Shown here one piece after another: positions 46,694 through 58,996 of a stretch of DNA of 64,000 nucleotides. Where the stretch lies: assembly GCA_015680685.1 (NCBI GenBank), contig MNCI01009196.1, positions 178,818-242,817 of the forward strand. The letters run 5' to 3'. Numbering within the stretch: position 1 is the stretch's first letter; the number at the start of each line of letters is the position of its first letter. A model generated the notes under the pieces. The model was given only the letters and a program-made list of their open reading frames with translations, had not been told where the DNA came from and made no database searches. The position numbers were made by a program, and so were the translations under genes. The stretch is from Gnetum montanum. Lineage: Eukaryota > Streptophyta > Gnetopsida > Gnetales > Gnetaceae.

Positions 46694-48531
46694 TGCATCT
46701 AATACTTTTATTCTAATGGCCATGTCCTTTGGATATTAGAGTGATGCAATGATTGGATCAATATGTACTAAAGTAAGAAGATCTTATGGAGCGTGCATAA
46801 GTACTATAAAAATGTAGCCAATGCCCAAGTTTTATTTATGCTTTATATTATAATTTTTTAAAATAAAAAAATACATATAGAATTTGCTTTATCACCTTAT
46901 GATTTTACCTATTTGTACCTTTTGTGAAATCAAATATTTGATTTTTTTTGGATTGGATTATATTATATTTTATAACATACTATTAAAAAGCTTATACATT
47001 TGATATTTTCTTTAGCTATGGCCTTAATATGATTTGGTTTCTTACAACATGTTTGTATTTTGATAATAAATATAATTATGTTTCAATTTCCTGTATAGCT
47101 TACTTAGCTTTGATTATTCTTATATTTTTTTGGTTCAAACTTGTGATTTATCTTTGCATTTTAATTTATTGATATTTTTTTATATCTATGTAAACTTAAA
47201 CGATCTTTCACACGAATAAACTTGTGTATAATATGTCAATAACAACAAATCTTGAATATAGTATATGTGTCTAATATTCATGTAACTTGAAAATATCTTC
47301 TATATAATTTCCTAGAACTAACATTGGTAGTTTGAATAACTCATACAAAGACTAGCTAGAGATTTGACATTTTTTTCTAAAGAGATCTATTCTACAACAT
47401 TGTAAAAATGCATGTTACTCATATTCTACTATTTACAATAAACACAATGAACATATTTTGTTTTCATGATGCTTATTTTTTAATCTTATAATTTCAACAC
47501 CAAGATGGTATGATCTCATTTTTACTTTGCTAATTAGTCCTTTTATAAATATTGGAATTGGTGTAAGTAGATATTCTATTTCATTATATTTGCCTATTAA
47601 ATATTACATATCAAAATGTTCTAGAACCAATCTTAAAATTTGTATTCCTATAGGGGAAATTGAAACAGTGATGCATATACATACAATAAAATGATTTAAA
47701 GTATTTAAGAGCAATAGAGAACCAAAACCATGATAATTTATAAGTGATAAGAGTATATGTGAAGATATATACATAAATGAGTACATCCAAAATGGAGTAA
47801 GAAAAAGCAATGGTCCATGTAGAAGAGAATACATAGGATACTATCAATGTGAAAAGTAGTGGAACATGAGTCACATGGGAATTAAACATGTCTAAAAGAG
47901 AAAGAAATCCAAAGACAAAAGACCATGATGGAATGTATCGTAGAGAAGATAGATGGAAACGTATCACATGCACACAAAAAGGAACAATCCATATAATTGA
48001 ATAAAGTCCAACAAGTGGTATAACACTAGTTGAAAGATTAAGGGTAAGCTAAGTTCTCATACTAGTAATACACATTAATGAAGAAGGATAGAAACATCAT
48101 TCATTGTGTATTTGGATGATAAAATCAATAAAGGTAACGTTTGTCTATGTAAATAATGAAAGATGAAACTTGCTAATAAGAATGAAAATCATGTTACAAG
48201 GAAGACAAATTGAGTAGTTATATTAATATCTATTTTATGCAAGACCATAGTAAACTATGGTAAGATCCTAACTAATGAGTTACGTAACAAATCTAAACTT
48301 TTGAAGTCGAAATAACACACAAAAGCAAACATGAAGAATGTAGTAGAAACTTATAGAAGATGAAAACCCTCACTGATATAGGAAAGACTAAAGTTTTAAT
48401 TAATAAAATAATCATGATTTATTCTATTGAAGAATGAAATCATAATGTAAACCTATGGTGATGTAATTACAATTTAGATAATGATCCTAACTAAGAACAT
48501 ATTTTATCCTTATAGTTGAATCATTTTGAAA

Positions 48532-48544
48532 TGGTATCAAAGCT
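48532..48544 (+). other. tRNA-iMet primer-site-like sequence
   Basis: TGGTATCAAAGCT, one transition from the plant tRNA-iMet primer site TGGTATCAGAGC. It may mark a worn plus-strand LTR element, but the bases before it do not end in CA and no LTR pair was found. Confidence 0.3.
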
Positions 48545-49666
48545 AAGTTTTGAAACTTCTAAGATATCCCATAAGTTTCAAAATTCTTTTGAAGAAACAT
48601 GAGTTAAAAAATATTTAAAAGAGGCTTTCATAACTTTAGTAGATTGACAAGATTAAGACTCCACAAAGAAGAATGCTTCTAGATTAAAGATATATGGAAG
48701 TAATAATAACATTAGAATAATTAAAGGAAAAATAATGACGACAAATATTGAAGTGTTAATTAAGCACCAAATAATTGGAAGAAGTATCTTGAAATAGCTG
48801 AAGAAAAAAAATTGGATATAACATAAGATTAGATAAAGTAGTATGAGGATTAAACCTTGGATACAAAAGAAGTAATAAGAAGAATCAAAAGAAGGAGATA
48901 TTAATTCCTCAATACTAATCAAAGTAGAAGTAACAAATCATTATGATAAAAGATGACAAGGTCTTTGAGACATGATTATGATTTCACTTACAAGATCTTA
49001 ATGATAACCCATAATGAATATATGTGGAAGGAGAGAAAGAACATTTATAACTAGATGATACCCAAAACATCATGATTTATTGTATTTCAAAAAGGGAAAG
49101 TAGAGGTCATGAATTAAAGATTCCAAAATGGATAATGAGGTTTGAATAATCAAACGATTTATATACTATTGATTTAATAAGGTGGTGGATGAATTAATAA
49201 TTATAACAACCATGTAAGAGATGATCAAAGGGCTATAAAACATAGTAATACCTATTACTATGAATGATTGGAAGAAATAGTAGAAAGTCCAAACATTGGT
49301 AAAATTCAAACGAAGAAGCCAATGTAAAAAAGTAAGGTAAGAAAAAAAAAGTTTGATAAGTCAAAGTAACTTGTAGGAGATCAAATAATGAGGCTCAAAA
49401 CATCATAAAATAAGAAGAATATGACTCCAAAAAGATTAGCAATTTATTCATGAATAGTCACTAATAAGTGATAATCTAATTTTTCCAAAGAAATTTGGTC
49501 CAAAATACAAAGAATAGATTTTTCTAGGTGTATTTTGCTGACTGTATCTCAAGAGAAAATAATCCCTCTAGAAAAAATTAAGAAAATTATGGAAATAAGG
49601 GAAGGAATAAATATGAAATACAAAGAAGAAGATATAAAAAACATTTTCAATTTGGATAAGGATACA

Positions 49667-49733
49667 TGATAGAGTTAAATTTCGTCACAATACAACATTG
49701 TAGCAATGACGTGGTATCAACGATGTCAAAAAT
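49667..49733 (+). repeat. LTR-start-like sequence related to E2
   Basis: TGATAGAGTTAAATTTCGTC and the next 40 bases follow the first bases of the E2 LTR (TGATAGAGTCAATTTTTGTT). Similarity fades after about 65 bases. Could be the start of another old LTR of this family. Confidence 0.4.
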
Positions 49734-50799
49734 TGCAAGTGCCATATTTGACAAAAATTTGAAGTAATTAGCATTTGTACAAAAATTAAATTATGAAAAA
49801 AGTATTACAAACAAATAATATTAAAGAATTATAATCTAGGTAACATGAGTCCTTTATCCTTCTTCTTGAATTACTACAAAATAAATAGATTCTTCTCCTT
49901 ATTGATTTAAGGATATCTTCTTTTCTAAACTTGTTTGATAACATATACATGCATTAGAATATTAAGTTCATTATCATTTTCTTCAATTTTTTTCAATTAT
50001 TACATAGGTGTATGTATCATCTTCTTCCTTGATCTCTTGATCTCTTAGGTGTCATTTGCATTAAAGATTGAAAGATTAATAAGGTAATGATTAACTAGAA
50101 AGAAATTTTTTATTTCCATATTATTCTCTAATACTTCTTAATAAGCTTTTAGATACAACACACTTTTTTATTCTATGGAATTGTGAAATATCAAATTTCT
50201 CTTTAGGTTTCTTAATTTTACATTTTAAAGCATTAGAAAATTGTAGAAATAAAAGTAAAAAGCATTTCTTTTAGTAATGCTTTTAGGAATATCAACTACT
50301 CTTTCTTTATTTATCCATTGATCTTAAATACTACCTCTTGGGGGAAAAAAAGGAAATTCACTATCTATCAACTAATCATATACAAATTGAAATTCTACTT
50401 CACGAAAGTTATTCTTCTATATAGATTTTGGAATATAAGAATATCTAACTAGACAATCTACTACTTTAACAAATAAAGGCTAAAAAAAGCTATGGGGCAT
50501 GCACCTCGTTGGAGATAGTGGAACAAACTGGATAAATTAATTCTTCTTAAACTTGAAATTGGAGCTTCAATACCATTTTTGAAAGTGAATCCATGGATCA
50601 CATGAAGTGCCAATTCAAATCAACATAGCAACAATAATTGATGTACAAATTTTACTCTTGAACTCAAAATGTAGCTGGGAGAGGTCGTGCCAAGGACTTA
50701 CTAGCAAGTAAAAAATGTTACCATTAAGAAGAAGATCTATCTCAAGACTTTATTTAGCTAATAAGCATTAGAGTCGAATGAAATGGACTTCCAAACTAA

Positions 50800-51500
50800 C
50801 AAAATACAAGAAAATAATGATCTTCTATTGCAAATCTCAAAAGAACTCTTGCTTAAGACTAACTACTTCTTTTGAAGCTTTTCCATTTTAGGAAAAATGA
50901 TTACTCATCATTGCTTATCTAAGGAACATTATTTTTCTTGATAAATTCTAGATGTGTTGATGAACATAGTTAACACAACCTAGAAATATTTGGGATTTCT
51001 CTTTTGATTCAAGTTTGTTGGAAAAATGGCTAATCTTTTCTAAAACATAAGGCTAAATTTTTATTTTTCTTTCATTTTGAGGAATTTCCAAAAACTTAAT
51101 TTGATTCTAACATACCTAAAATTCTTGGCATCTTCTAATAATCTTGTACCATGCATCTTGAAAAACTTTACAAACTTTATAAGATGATCTATGGACTTTT
51201 CTACATCCTTAGAGAAGATTAGAAAATCATCAATATAATTTGCAATAAAATATCTATAGGACATAAATATGATATCCATATGATGCTAAAAGTGGGATAG
51301 CACATTTTTTAGACTAAATGACATCACTACCTATTCAAAGAAATCCTATAAGTAAAATCAAAGGATACAAAACTTTAACAATCAGATTGTATTCATTGAA
51401 TTAGAACAAAAATAACATAATAATAATTATTATTTTCTTTAGTCTATGAAAAAAAGGATCATTTGTCAAAGGCTCAATACTCATCCTATCAAGGAAGGAT
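50800..51500 (-). pseudogene. Endogenous pararetrovirus-like RT remnant
   Basis: Decayed RT and start of RNase H on the minus strand. A 72-codon open part (51279-51061) has the polymerase box as YIDDFLIFS, after a worn VMPFGLKNAP-type segment (about 51.33 kb) and before a connection segment with FLGCVNYV (about 50.98 kb). The short phrases after the YIDD box follow Caulimoviridae RT better than Ty3/gypsy RT. At least one frameshift and several stops; coat, movement and other genes are not visible, so this is a dead fragment. Gymnosperm genomes are known to carry such relics. A divergent Ty3 element is the alternative. Confidence 0.55.
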
Positions 51501-52102
51501 CCTAGGAGGATGGTGGATGAGTGAAAGCCTAATTTCTTTTGAGTGGTTGTGCCCATGCTCAAAAATAGATCTCATGACTTGAGAAACAAGCACTAACTTT
51601 AGTCTATGAAATAAGAAATAACCTATTGAAACACATCTAATGAGTTTACTTAATTAAATGTATACATTAATTTAAATATCAAAATCTATGCAAAATTTGT
51701 TGTTATCACAATATCACTCGACATGAAAACTTCCTAGCAATTATTTCCCTTATGAGCTAGTATATGACAAACTCTTAAAATTTCTTATTCAACCAAAACT
51801 CCACACTTTAAGCATTTCTTATGACCTAGACCTTGACCTAAGTCTAGATTAAAAATAAATTTTAATAACTCTTAATTTTCTAGCCAAAAATAGGAGGCTA
51901 ATACTTATACACAATAAGGTTCACAAGATCTACAATTAATAAAGGCATAACACAAAGATTAGGCATCTTGAACTGAAACTAGGTAATAAGATCCTATACT
52001 ATAACTATAATGTCCTATCCTTTGTTAAGGGTGAAAATGTATTTTAAAATGTAATTAACCTTCAAATGAAGGGATGGCTCATTAAGAAGAGTTACAAAAA
52101 TT
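51501..52102. other. Unassigned stretch
   Basis: No gene, repeat or element signature recognised. Confidence 0.3.
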
Positions 52103-52522
52103 CATGTATCCCTTGGGAATTGGTTTGACCTATGCCATTTAAGGCTGGGTTTAGAGGTTGTGTCGAGCATGGAGTTGTGGAGCCTGGATTGGCAAGTAAC
52201 AAGAGTAAGATGAAATGGAACAAGAAGGGATTGATCACCCCTTTGGCTAGACAGCCTAACCATGGTGGCAGTGTCGAATTGCCTCTAAGGCCTAAGTGGC
52301 ATGGAAAGATAACCCAAAGGGTGTTACAGTAAACCACTCTTATTAATAAAATTTTATTTCTATTTTCTTTTCTATTCCATGTTCCAATTATTTATTTACT
52401 AGTTATTCATTGTTTAAAGTATTTTATGATATTTCTATTATATTAATTACAAATATGATGAAAGTAATGAATTAAGCAATGATCAATCATGTTTTTACGA
52501 CATCTGGGAATGGGATGTCACA
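52103..52522 (+). repeat. Probable 5' LTR of E5
   Basis: Ends GGGATGTCACA directly before a tRNA-iMet primer site, the usual layout of plant Ty3 chromoviruses. The start (TGTATCCCTT, 52103) is a guess based on TG...CA ends. The proximal 230 bases are less AT-rich and hold short open frames on both strands, which are not taken as genes. Confidence 0.5.
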
Positions 52523-52524
52523 TT

Positions 52525-52535
52525 TGGTATCAGAG
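52525..52535 (+). other. Primer-binding site (tRNA-iMet) of E5
   Basis: TGGTATCAGAG, identical to the core of the plant tRNA-iMet primer site. Confidence 0.8.
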
Positions 52536-52696
52536 AAAACCACAATTCAAAAGCCAAAGTGGAAGAAAATATTTATTATTATTATAAGAAATAGAAGTAC
52601 ATCTAAGAAAGAATACATATAAATGAAGAAGTGAAGCATAGAGATCAAGAAGATGAAGAATAAGGAAAACAAGAAGCACAACAATGCTCTAGAATG

Positions 52697-54892
52697 CATC
52701 AAGGAGATCTAAAACTATCTTCAATTATGCTTCCCATTCTTCATAAATGGCATCATTTTTGCTAAGTACCCTTTTGCATCTTGCAAAGTCATCACATAAT
52801 TAATTCATGTACTTATTGACACTCTTCATTGTAGCTGCTACCTCCTCTTTCTTTTTTAGCTAGGTCTCCAACACATCCATTTGAAAAGATCAATTGTCCA
52901 TGTATTTTTTCCACTCTTTTTCTTTCCTTTGCACACACAAAAACAAGATTCAAAATTATGAATTATGAATAAGAAGATCAAATTGAAAGAAAAAAAATGA
53001 AAAGCAAATATACTCACCTGTAGTCAATCAATCTCCACTTTAAGGTATTGCTCACGAGTCAGCAAATGGAAAGCAAGACATGTCGCACTCTCCAACTCTC
53101 TTTGAAGTTGCTCTAGATTTTGGACAACCTACAAAGCATCTTCAAAAATTGGATGAAAGGATGATGGAACACCAGTATGTACATGTTCATAATCCTTCTT
53201 GAAGTTTCATAATTGAGAATCTCGTATGTGGAAGATCTCTTTATGAAAAAAGGAATATTCCTCATGATCTATTGATCCAAATGCTGAAAAATAATGAGTT
53301 CCTCTTTGGCAGCCATCACCATTTGTCTAAGTGAGTAGGAAGAACCTAAGATAGAGATTTACGGGGTTATTGGAATGAACCCAGCAACTAATGTTAACAC
53401 TGCTTGTAGTAAGGAACCCCTTACTTAGATCATATGAGTAGATGGGGTCACATGTGTAGATGCCACATGCAGTGATCTAGATGGAGGAGTGGAGGTCTAT
53501 TTAGCACCAATACTTATGGTATCATCTCTTCTCATTTCTTGGATAAAGTACCTCCAACTCAAAGACATCTACAACATCATATATGATGAATAAAATGGGA
53601 AGTATTCAAATCTTAAAAATAATTAAAACTGACCTCTGGTTCTTTTCCTTTATCTTGTCTTGTATCTTGTTGAGCTTGTTGTTGGGCGTTTTGTCTTGGG
53701 GTACTAGAACCTTGCCTAGTACGTTGCCTCTATAACAAAAAGAGGAAATAGGAATTTATTAGAAAAGCAAGTAAAATAATAAACTAGGCTATTATATTTA
53801 TATTTATATACCTAGGAGCTTCTGGGTGTAACTTGTGCTCTAGATTGAACCCTTTCAAAGGTTGAAGCACCTTGAACATCTTGAACATTCTTAGTTTGTG
53901 CTCCTTCAGTTTGTGCACTTTGGATCAATTCATTCTATAGTCCAAATTGCACTATTAAATACATAAAAATACATAACCAACAATAAGAATTCAAACTATA
54001 TATATGCATATATAAACACCTTACTACTTCCCTCTTGATTTCTAGCCTATTGTAAAGCTAGTTGATCCCTCCTTGCATCCTCAATCTAAATTTTTATAAT
54101 TCTATCATCTTCAAGAAATTTAGGAAATAAATTGGGATTCCAACAACCTAAATGTCTTGTGGTAGGATTGTAGCTTAGGATTAAACACATGATTTGGGGC
54201 ACACAACATATGGTATAAGGTTTATTTGGATTTTGTAAAGTAGCAGCTAGTCCATTCATGGCATTGTACAAGGTAGAAAAACAAGACAATGACCAATCAA
54301 AAACTTTATCATTTTTAGCACCATGAAGTATAAAAAGGAAATGGGTGCTAACATGAGTTTGGTGTTGGTGCCATAAGACCTTCTATTGATAAGTTAGCAC
54401 AAATAAAAGTGAATTCCATTAATGAAATCTTCATGAAGAAGTTGGCTTTTACAAATAACAAAATTATGAACATAATCAAATAATTTGTTCTAGAAAAATA
54501 GTTTAAACTTAGGAAAGAAAACTGAGGAAAGTAAAGGATCCTCCCCATAGTGAAAACCAAAAACTATCTGGATTTTAGCAAGAGTAATTACTCATGCCCT
54601 AAAAACTAATTGTGAAATAGAGTTTCCAATTTTATTATACTAATTACACCATTCAACTATTAGGCTTTTGCAATATTTTTCCTTGAAAACAGGAAAGACA
54701 AGTAATTTAGATAATTGTAAAGACATAAGATATTAGAATTCCTCCTTCTTAAGTAAACTACACACACAATTGGTAGTAGAAACTGCATTATTTTGATGCA
54801 AAAAAAATTGATACCAATTTGGCGCTATTTGAAGGAGCCCAAGGAGCTTGAGCTTGAGGGCTTGGAGATGAAGCTTGATGCTTTGGGGCCAT
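52697..54892 (-). pseudogene. Fossil six-exon coiled-coil gene, unknown family
   Basis: Minus-strand unit with ATG at 54892 (MAPKHQASSPSPQAQAPWAP) and exons about 54892-54815, 54681-54020, 53934-53812, 53729-53634, 53568-53018 and 52926-52697. Each proposed intron starts GT and ends AG on the minus strand: 54814-54682, 54019-53935, 53811-53730, 53633-53569 and 53017-52927, sizes 133, 85, 82, 65 and 91. Exon 2 includes EKYCKSLIVEWCN and WSLSCFSTLYNAMNGLA; exon 4 is Gln-rich (RQNAQQQAQQDTRQDKGKEP); exons 5 and 6 are coiled-coil (NLEQLQRELESATCLAFHLL; MKSVNKYMN, CKRVLSKNDAIYEEWEA). In-frame stops, mostly TAG, and a frameshift in exon 2 kill it. I do not recognise the family. The Gln-rich joint plus coiled-coil end recalls ORF3 of E2. 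Confidence 0.6.
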
Positions 54893-54989
54893 GATATTAA
54901 TGACTGAAATATTCATACAAATTCTACAATCTCTGAGAGAAATATTTCAATATTTCCTTGCTGTGATGGGCAAAGACTTCTTTCTTCTA

Positions 54990-54997
54990 TATTTATA
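54990..54997 (-). promoter_or_regulatory. TATA box of fossil gene
   Basis: The minus strand reads TATAAATA, preceded by CTTT, about 98 bases upstream of the proposed ATG. Confidence 0.45.
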
Positions 54998-55209
54998 AAA
55001 GCACAATGAGAACCTTAGCAAGAGAAAAGAAGAAATACTAACTTAAGAAGTACTGCCAACCATGCTACACTTTGCTACTGCCAAATAGCTCCACCATTGT
55101 GCTACCTCTTGCAACTACCATCGTGCACTGCCTTTGCCACAACTATTGTGCATCACCTTTTCCTTGTCATGCGTTGCCTCTATCGCCACCAAGCGCAATC
55201 AAAGGGTGT

Positions 55210-55389
55210 CAATGGCATCATTCATAACAACTGGTGTTGGTGGTCTATAGGCATTAATGGCATCATCCATAATAGCCCATTTTGATGCCCTATGGGCACC
55301 AATGGCATCATCCATAATGGCCCATCTTAGCATCCCATGGGCACCAACGACATCACCAATAATGGCTTGTTTCGACACCTTATGGCACC
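55210..55389. repeat. 45-bp minisatellite, four units
   Basis: Four successive units of about 45 bases built on CAATGGCATCATCCATAATG followed by a CCCTATGGGCAC-like end, increasingly diverged at the edges. Lies about 0.3 kb upstream of the fossil gene start. Confidence 0.8.
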
Positions 55390-56340
55390 AAAAACCCTAA
55401 AAATTACAAACAATGTTGCCTTGGAGTGGGCCATGATAGCCCTTGTAAGGGCTACACTGGACTAGGGTTGGCCATGCAAGCCCAATTTCAGGTCACACCA
55501 ACCCCTTTGAGGGTTGTGTAGGCCCCTTTGGAAGCCGTGTAGGCCCCTTAGAGGGCCACACCAGCCCTCTAGTAGCCTCATCAACCTACACATGCCTATG
55601 TAGGTGTGATAGAAAAAGAACACACCACCCCATAGAAGGAAAAGCTACTACAATCTTCTAGTTGACTACTACCATCCATCACTCAGCCACATAGTAGCCA
55701 ATATCATTGATTCCTTCTGATCATCATTGTCGATGAGCCACCATGGCCATTGCTTCCATGATGAAAAAAATCTTCATCAGCAGACATAAAATTTACACTT
55801 CACATTAATAGATGAAAAATCTGAAATTTCTATCAAATGATGAAAAATTCAAATTTTCAATCTTCAAGCTATCTATTTTAATCAAAAAAGTGTAAAAATA
55901 ATTTTAAAAATTAGAATTTGAAACCTCGATAGCAGCAAGGATAAGAATTCCATAATTTAGCACACTCATCCTAGAATAGAATTGGAATGGGTGACCTCTA
56001 GGAAATTCTTGAAAATTTTGCAACTTTTTACAACGTAAAAAAATCATAACTTTTGATTTTGAGGTCTGTTTCCAACTAAACAAAAATTGATTCCAACAGA
56101 TTTGAACCTTTTAGACTCAATGAAATGGTCTAATTTAGTTTTTGAATAGTAGAAAATTACCTTTTAATCCATTATTTAGATAAAAAAATTAGGATTTAGT
56201 GGTTGGGTAGGAATCCATGACAATTTTAACCTCTTCTACAACCAATTAACTATTTCAAAACCCATAAAAAGGACCATAGAGGCCAACGATTGTCAACACA
56301 CCTAATTTCTTCAACTTACAGATGTCTAGAATCTAAAGAG
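55390..56340. other. Unassigned, with short GC-richer part
   Basis: 55430-55600 is GC-richer with short repeated phrases (GTGTAGGCCCCTT twice). The remainder is AT-rich without gene content. Confidence 0.35.
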
Positions 56341-56352
56341 TACATTAGAGAG

Positions 56353-57500
56353 TAATGGAGACCCAAGTTAATGACCAGATGAATGCCCTTAAGGATCAAA
56401 TTAATGAGATCAAGGGTGTTTAAGAAGAACTTTGTTAATCAAATCAAGGGTTCGAGATAGAGATGTAGAACATGTTTGAATGAAATAGAAAATTTTCCTA
56501 GAGTTCAAAGGATAAATGGTCAGATATGCAAGGAAAGATGGATTTCTTTGTTAACTCCATCAAGAAATTAATCGATCATCTCACTCAACCTTCAAATCTT
56601 AGCTATGTTCCACCTAAAAATCAACATCTAGATTAGCATCAACTTCCTCCTAGAGATCCACACTAAAACCAACCCCCATCTATTGGTCACCAAGATACTG
56701 ATATTCCTTATTTAGGTCATAGAGTAGAAACTAAAGATGATGGATAGGGAAACTAGCATAATGTATCTAGAGAATCGTCGACTCAAGTTCATGCCAAGAA
56801 GGTGAAATTAGACCATTATGATGGAGCCCCTGGATCCAATGCCAAGGTAAAATATTTGCTTGACATAAGGAAAAACTACTTTGATATGTTGAATCTGTCA
56901 AGTTAAGAATGTCTAGAAGTTATCTCCCTATATTTAAGAGGCCTTGTAGCAACATGGTGGAATGGACTAAGATCTCAAAGTTTGATTACAAATTGGCTTA
57001 ATTTTTGTTGAGCTTTAAGCAAAAATTTGTACTAGATTCTTTTCTCAAAGAATGCAAGATGAGATTTGATTCTTTAATATTGGAAAAATGATCTGTAGAA
57101 GATTATTATAGGGAATTCTTTGATCTCTCTTGGTATGTAAGCAACCAAGATGAGGGAGAATTAGCTTCAAAGTTCATTGGTAGATTACATGCACAACTAC
57201 ATCCCTAGACACAAGCACATAATCCTCAAACCATTGATGAAGCATATAGAATTACTAAGGATTATGAGGAATCAAGTCAAGTATGAAGTACCCTTTAACA
57301 AGCAATAGTAGAAAAAACACCAACCAAAAGAGCTCAATCGAGGACAAAATGTTTTGTTTGTGGTGAAGATCATATCAAATAGAATTGTCCAAAATTGTCA
57401 GCAAAGGTGCAAAGTACCAGTCAAACCATGAATTAAAAATCTAACCCAAATATGAACAAATAAAGAATTCCAACTACCACCACAACCGTGAAGAAGATTT
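56353..57500 (+). pseudogene. Gag of E5 (decayed)
   Basis: Starts METQVNDQMNALKDQINEIKG. The capsid region 56.8-57.25 kb has KLDHYDGAPGSNAKV, NYFDML, CLEVISLYLRGLVATWWNGL and RSQ, typical of Ty3/gypsy Gag, and a later DYMHNYI segment. The zinc knuckle near 57350-57390 reads CFVCGEDHIK, a stop, NCPK, so the canonical C-x2-C-x4-H-x4-C layout is still visible. Many stops. Followed closely by protease. Confidence 0.8.
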
Positions 57501-57554
57501 CAACATCAACTAAGTTAGGTTTGCATAAATTTCAATTTTCTTTATTGCTTTTTG

Positions 57555-58002
57555 AAGGTTTAATTAAAGGTAAGAAATTAAATTTTTGATTGATAGTGAT
57601 GCCAGTGATAAATTTATTTCTCCAAAGTTAATTACATTATTGAAATTAAGTTTACCTTCCAAGAAAATTACTAAGATAGATCTTCCAGATGGAATAGCCA
57701 TGAGCAAACATATCAGGTATGGAGAAATTATCTTTACCCTGAAAGGCATGCCTTTCATTGATGAATTATTTGAATTTGAACTAGTTGATGTTGATATGAT
57801 TTTAGAAATTTCTTTCCTACAAAACTTTGATATTACTTCTCACTTTGGAACTCATGTTTTAAAGGTCCCAACCATTGATGTAGTTAGGATTCTAAGGAGG
57901 GTAGGAACAACAAAGCAAATTCACATGATAACCATTAAGCAAGCCAAGAGATTATTCAAAAAGGATGCTACAATGTTGGTTGTCAAAGTAACTGAACATT
58001 AG
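57555..58002 (+). pseudogene. Aspartic protease of E5
   Basis: Open for 138 codons from 57586. Reads LIDSDASDKFISPKLI, where the active site DSGA has become DSDA (Gly to Asp, GGT to GAT), so the enzyme is inactive. Further on come IIFTLKGMPFIDELFEFEL and DMILEISFLQNFDI, as in Ty3 proteases. It continues into RT without an obvious break. Confidence 0.8.
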
Positions 58003-58996
58003 AAATCTTCAGGTATTGAAGGATTCAATATTTGGTGAAACTAGAGAACTACCTCCAAAAAGAACTATTGAGCATGCTATTAATATTTTTCCTAGTACAC
58101 AACCTATTTCAAAAGCTCCCTATAGATTTTTCAATTTTGAATTAAGAGAATTGAAAGTATAATTAGATCAACTATTGGAAGAAGGAAAAATTCAACCTAG
58201 CGTGTCACCATGGGGTGCACCAGTCTTATTTGTTAAAAAGAAAGATGGTACATTAAGATTATGTATCAATTATAAGGCACTAAATAAAGTGATGATTAAA
58301 AATACTAATCGATGATTTTTTCGATTAACTTATGGGTGCCCATTCTTTTTCAAAGATTGATTTAAAATCAGGTTAGCACCAAATAAGGATTAAGGAGAAA
58401 GATTTTGAGAAAACCGCTTTCAAAACTAGGTATGGATTATACAAATTTGTTGTGATGCCATTTGGATTAACTAATGCACTTGCAACATTCATGGCTTTAA
58501 TGAATAATATTTTTTGTGAATATCTTGATCAATTTGTTATAGTGTTTATGGATGATATAATTGTTTATTCTAAGTCAAGAGAAGAACATGTCAAACATTT
58601 AAAAATTACAATTGAAATTCTTAAAGAGCATTAGTTGAAAGCTAATTAAGTAAATGTGAACTCTTTAAAGAAGAAGTCTTTTACTTGGGCCATATAGTTT
58701 CTAAGAAAGGATTACAAGTAGATCCAACAAAAGTTAGTGCAATTCAGGGTTGGCCAAAACTAAAAGATGCTACAATGGTTCATAGTTTCTTGGGTTTAGA
58801 AAGTTTTTATCGATGTTTCATTAAAGATTATTCTACTTTGGTAGCCTCATTGACAGACCTTTTGTAGGAAAAATGTGTGTTTAAGTTTGATGAAAAATGC
58901 GGGGAATCTTTCCTTTAATTAAAGATGCTACTCACAAAAACACCTATTCTAAGAATTATAGATGAGGAATTACCATTTGAAGTATCTATGAATGCT
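58003..58996 (+). pseudogene. RT and RNase H start of E5 (truncated)
   Basis: RT segments: [59 protein letters not shown] and the polymerase box [10 protein letters not shown] (58540-58570), then the connection FYLGHIVSKKGLQVDPTKV and FLGLESFYRCFIKDYS, then the RNase H start ending PFEVSMNA at about 58995. The polymerase Asp pair is intact. Several stops and two frameshifts near 58.3-58.45 kb. The frame ends abruptly where the E7 LTR begins. Confidence 0.88.

Larger units (their letters stand above)
46251..50790. other. AT-rich region, mostly unassigned
   Basis: About 4.5 kb of very AT-rich sequence with short open stretches on both strands but no recognised domain. Possible element traces are a primer-site-like sequence at 48532 and an LTR-start-like sequence at 49667, listed separately. 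Confidence 0.4.
52103..58996 (+). mobile_element. E5: plus-strand Ty3/gypsy element, 3' part cut off
   Basis: Putative 5' LTR 52103-52522, tRNA-iMet primer site at 52525, gag 56.35-57.5 kb, protease, RT and the start of RNase H, where E7 begins. The primer site and gag are 3.8 kb apart because a minus-strand gene-like unit lies between them, flanked by TCTAGAAT at 52688 and 56325. That LTR and gag belong to one element is inferred from order and strand. The rest of the element lies beyond E7, outside the window. Confidence 0.55.

Noticed and set aside
47604-47973. Minus-strand frames of 76 and 120 codons, hydrophobic, membrane-like
   Set aside because: Two overlapping frames in AT-rich DNA whose Phe, Leu and Tyr richness follows from base composition; no start context, no homologue recognised.
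48653-48922. 89-codon hydrophobic minus-strand frame
   Set aside because: A- and T-rich DNA gives Phe/Ile/Leu runs; no other support.
49500-49660. Frame with IPLEKIKKIMEIREG resembling the RT connection segment of Ty3 elements
   Set aside because: Only one short phrase fits, with no RT core before it or RNase H after it.
52092-52337. Open frames on both strands (81 and 66 codons)
   Set aside because: Inside the putative E5 LTR, no domain, mirror frames of one GC-richer segment.
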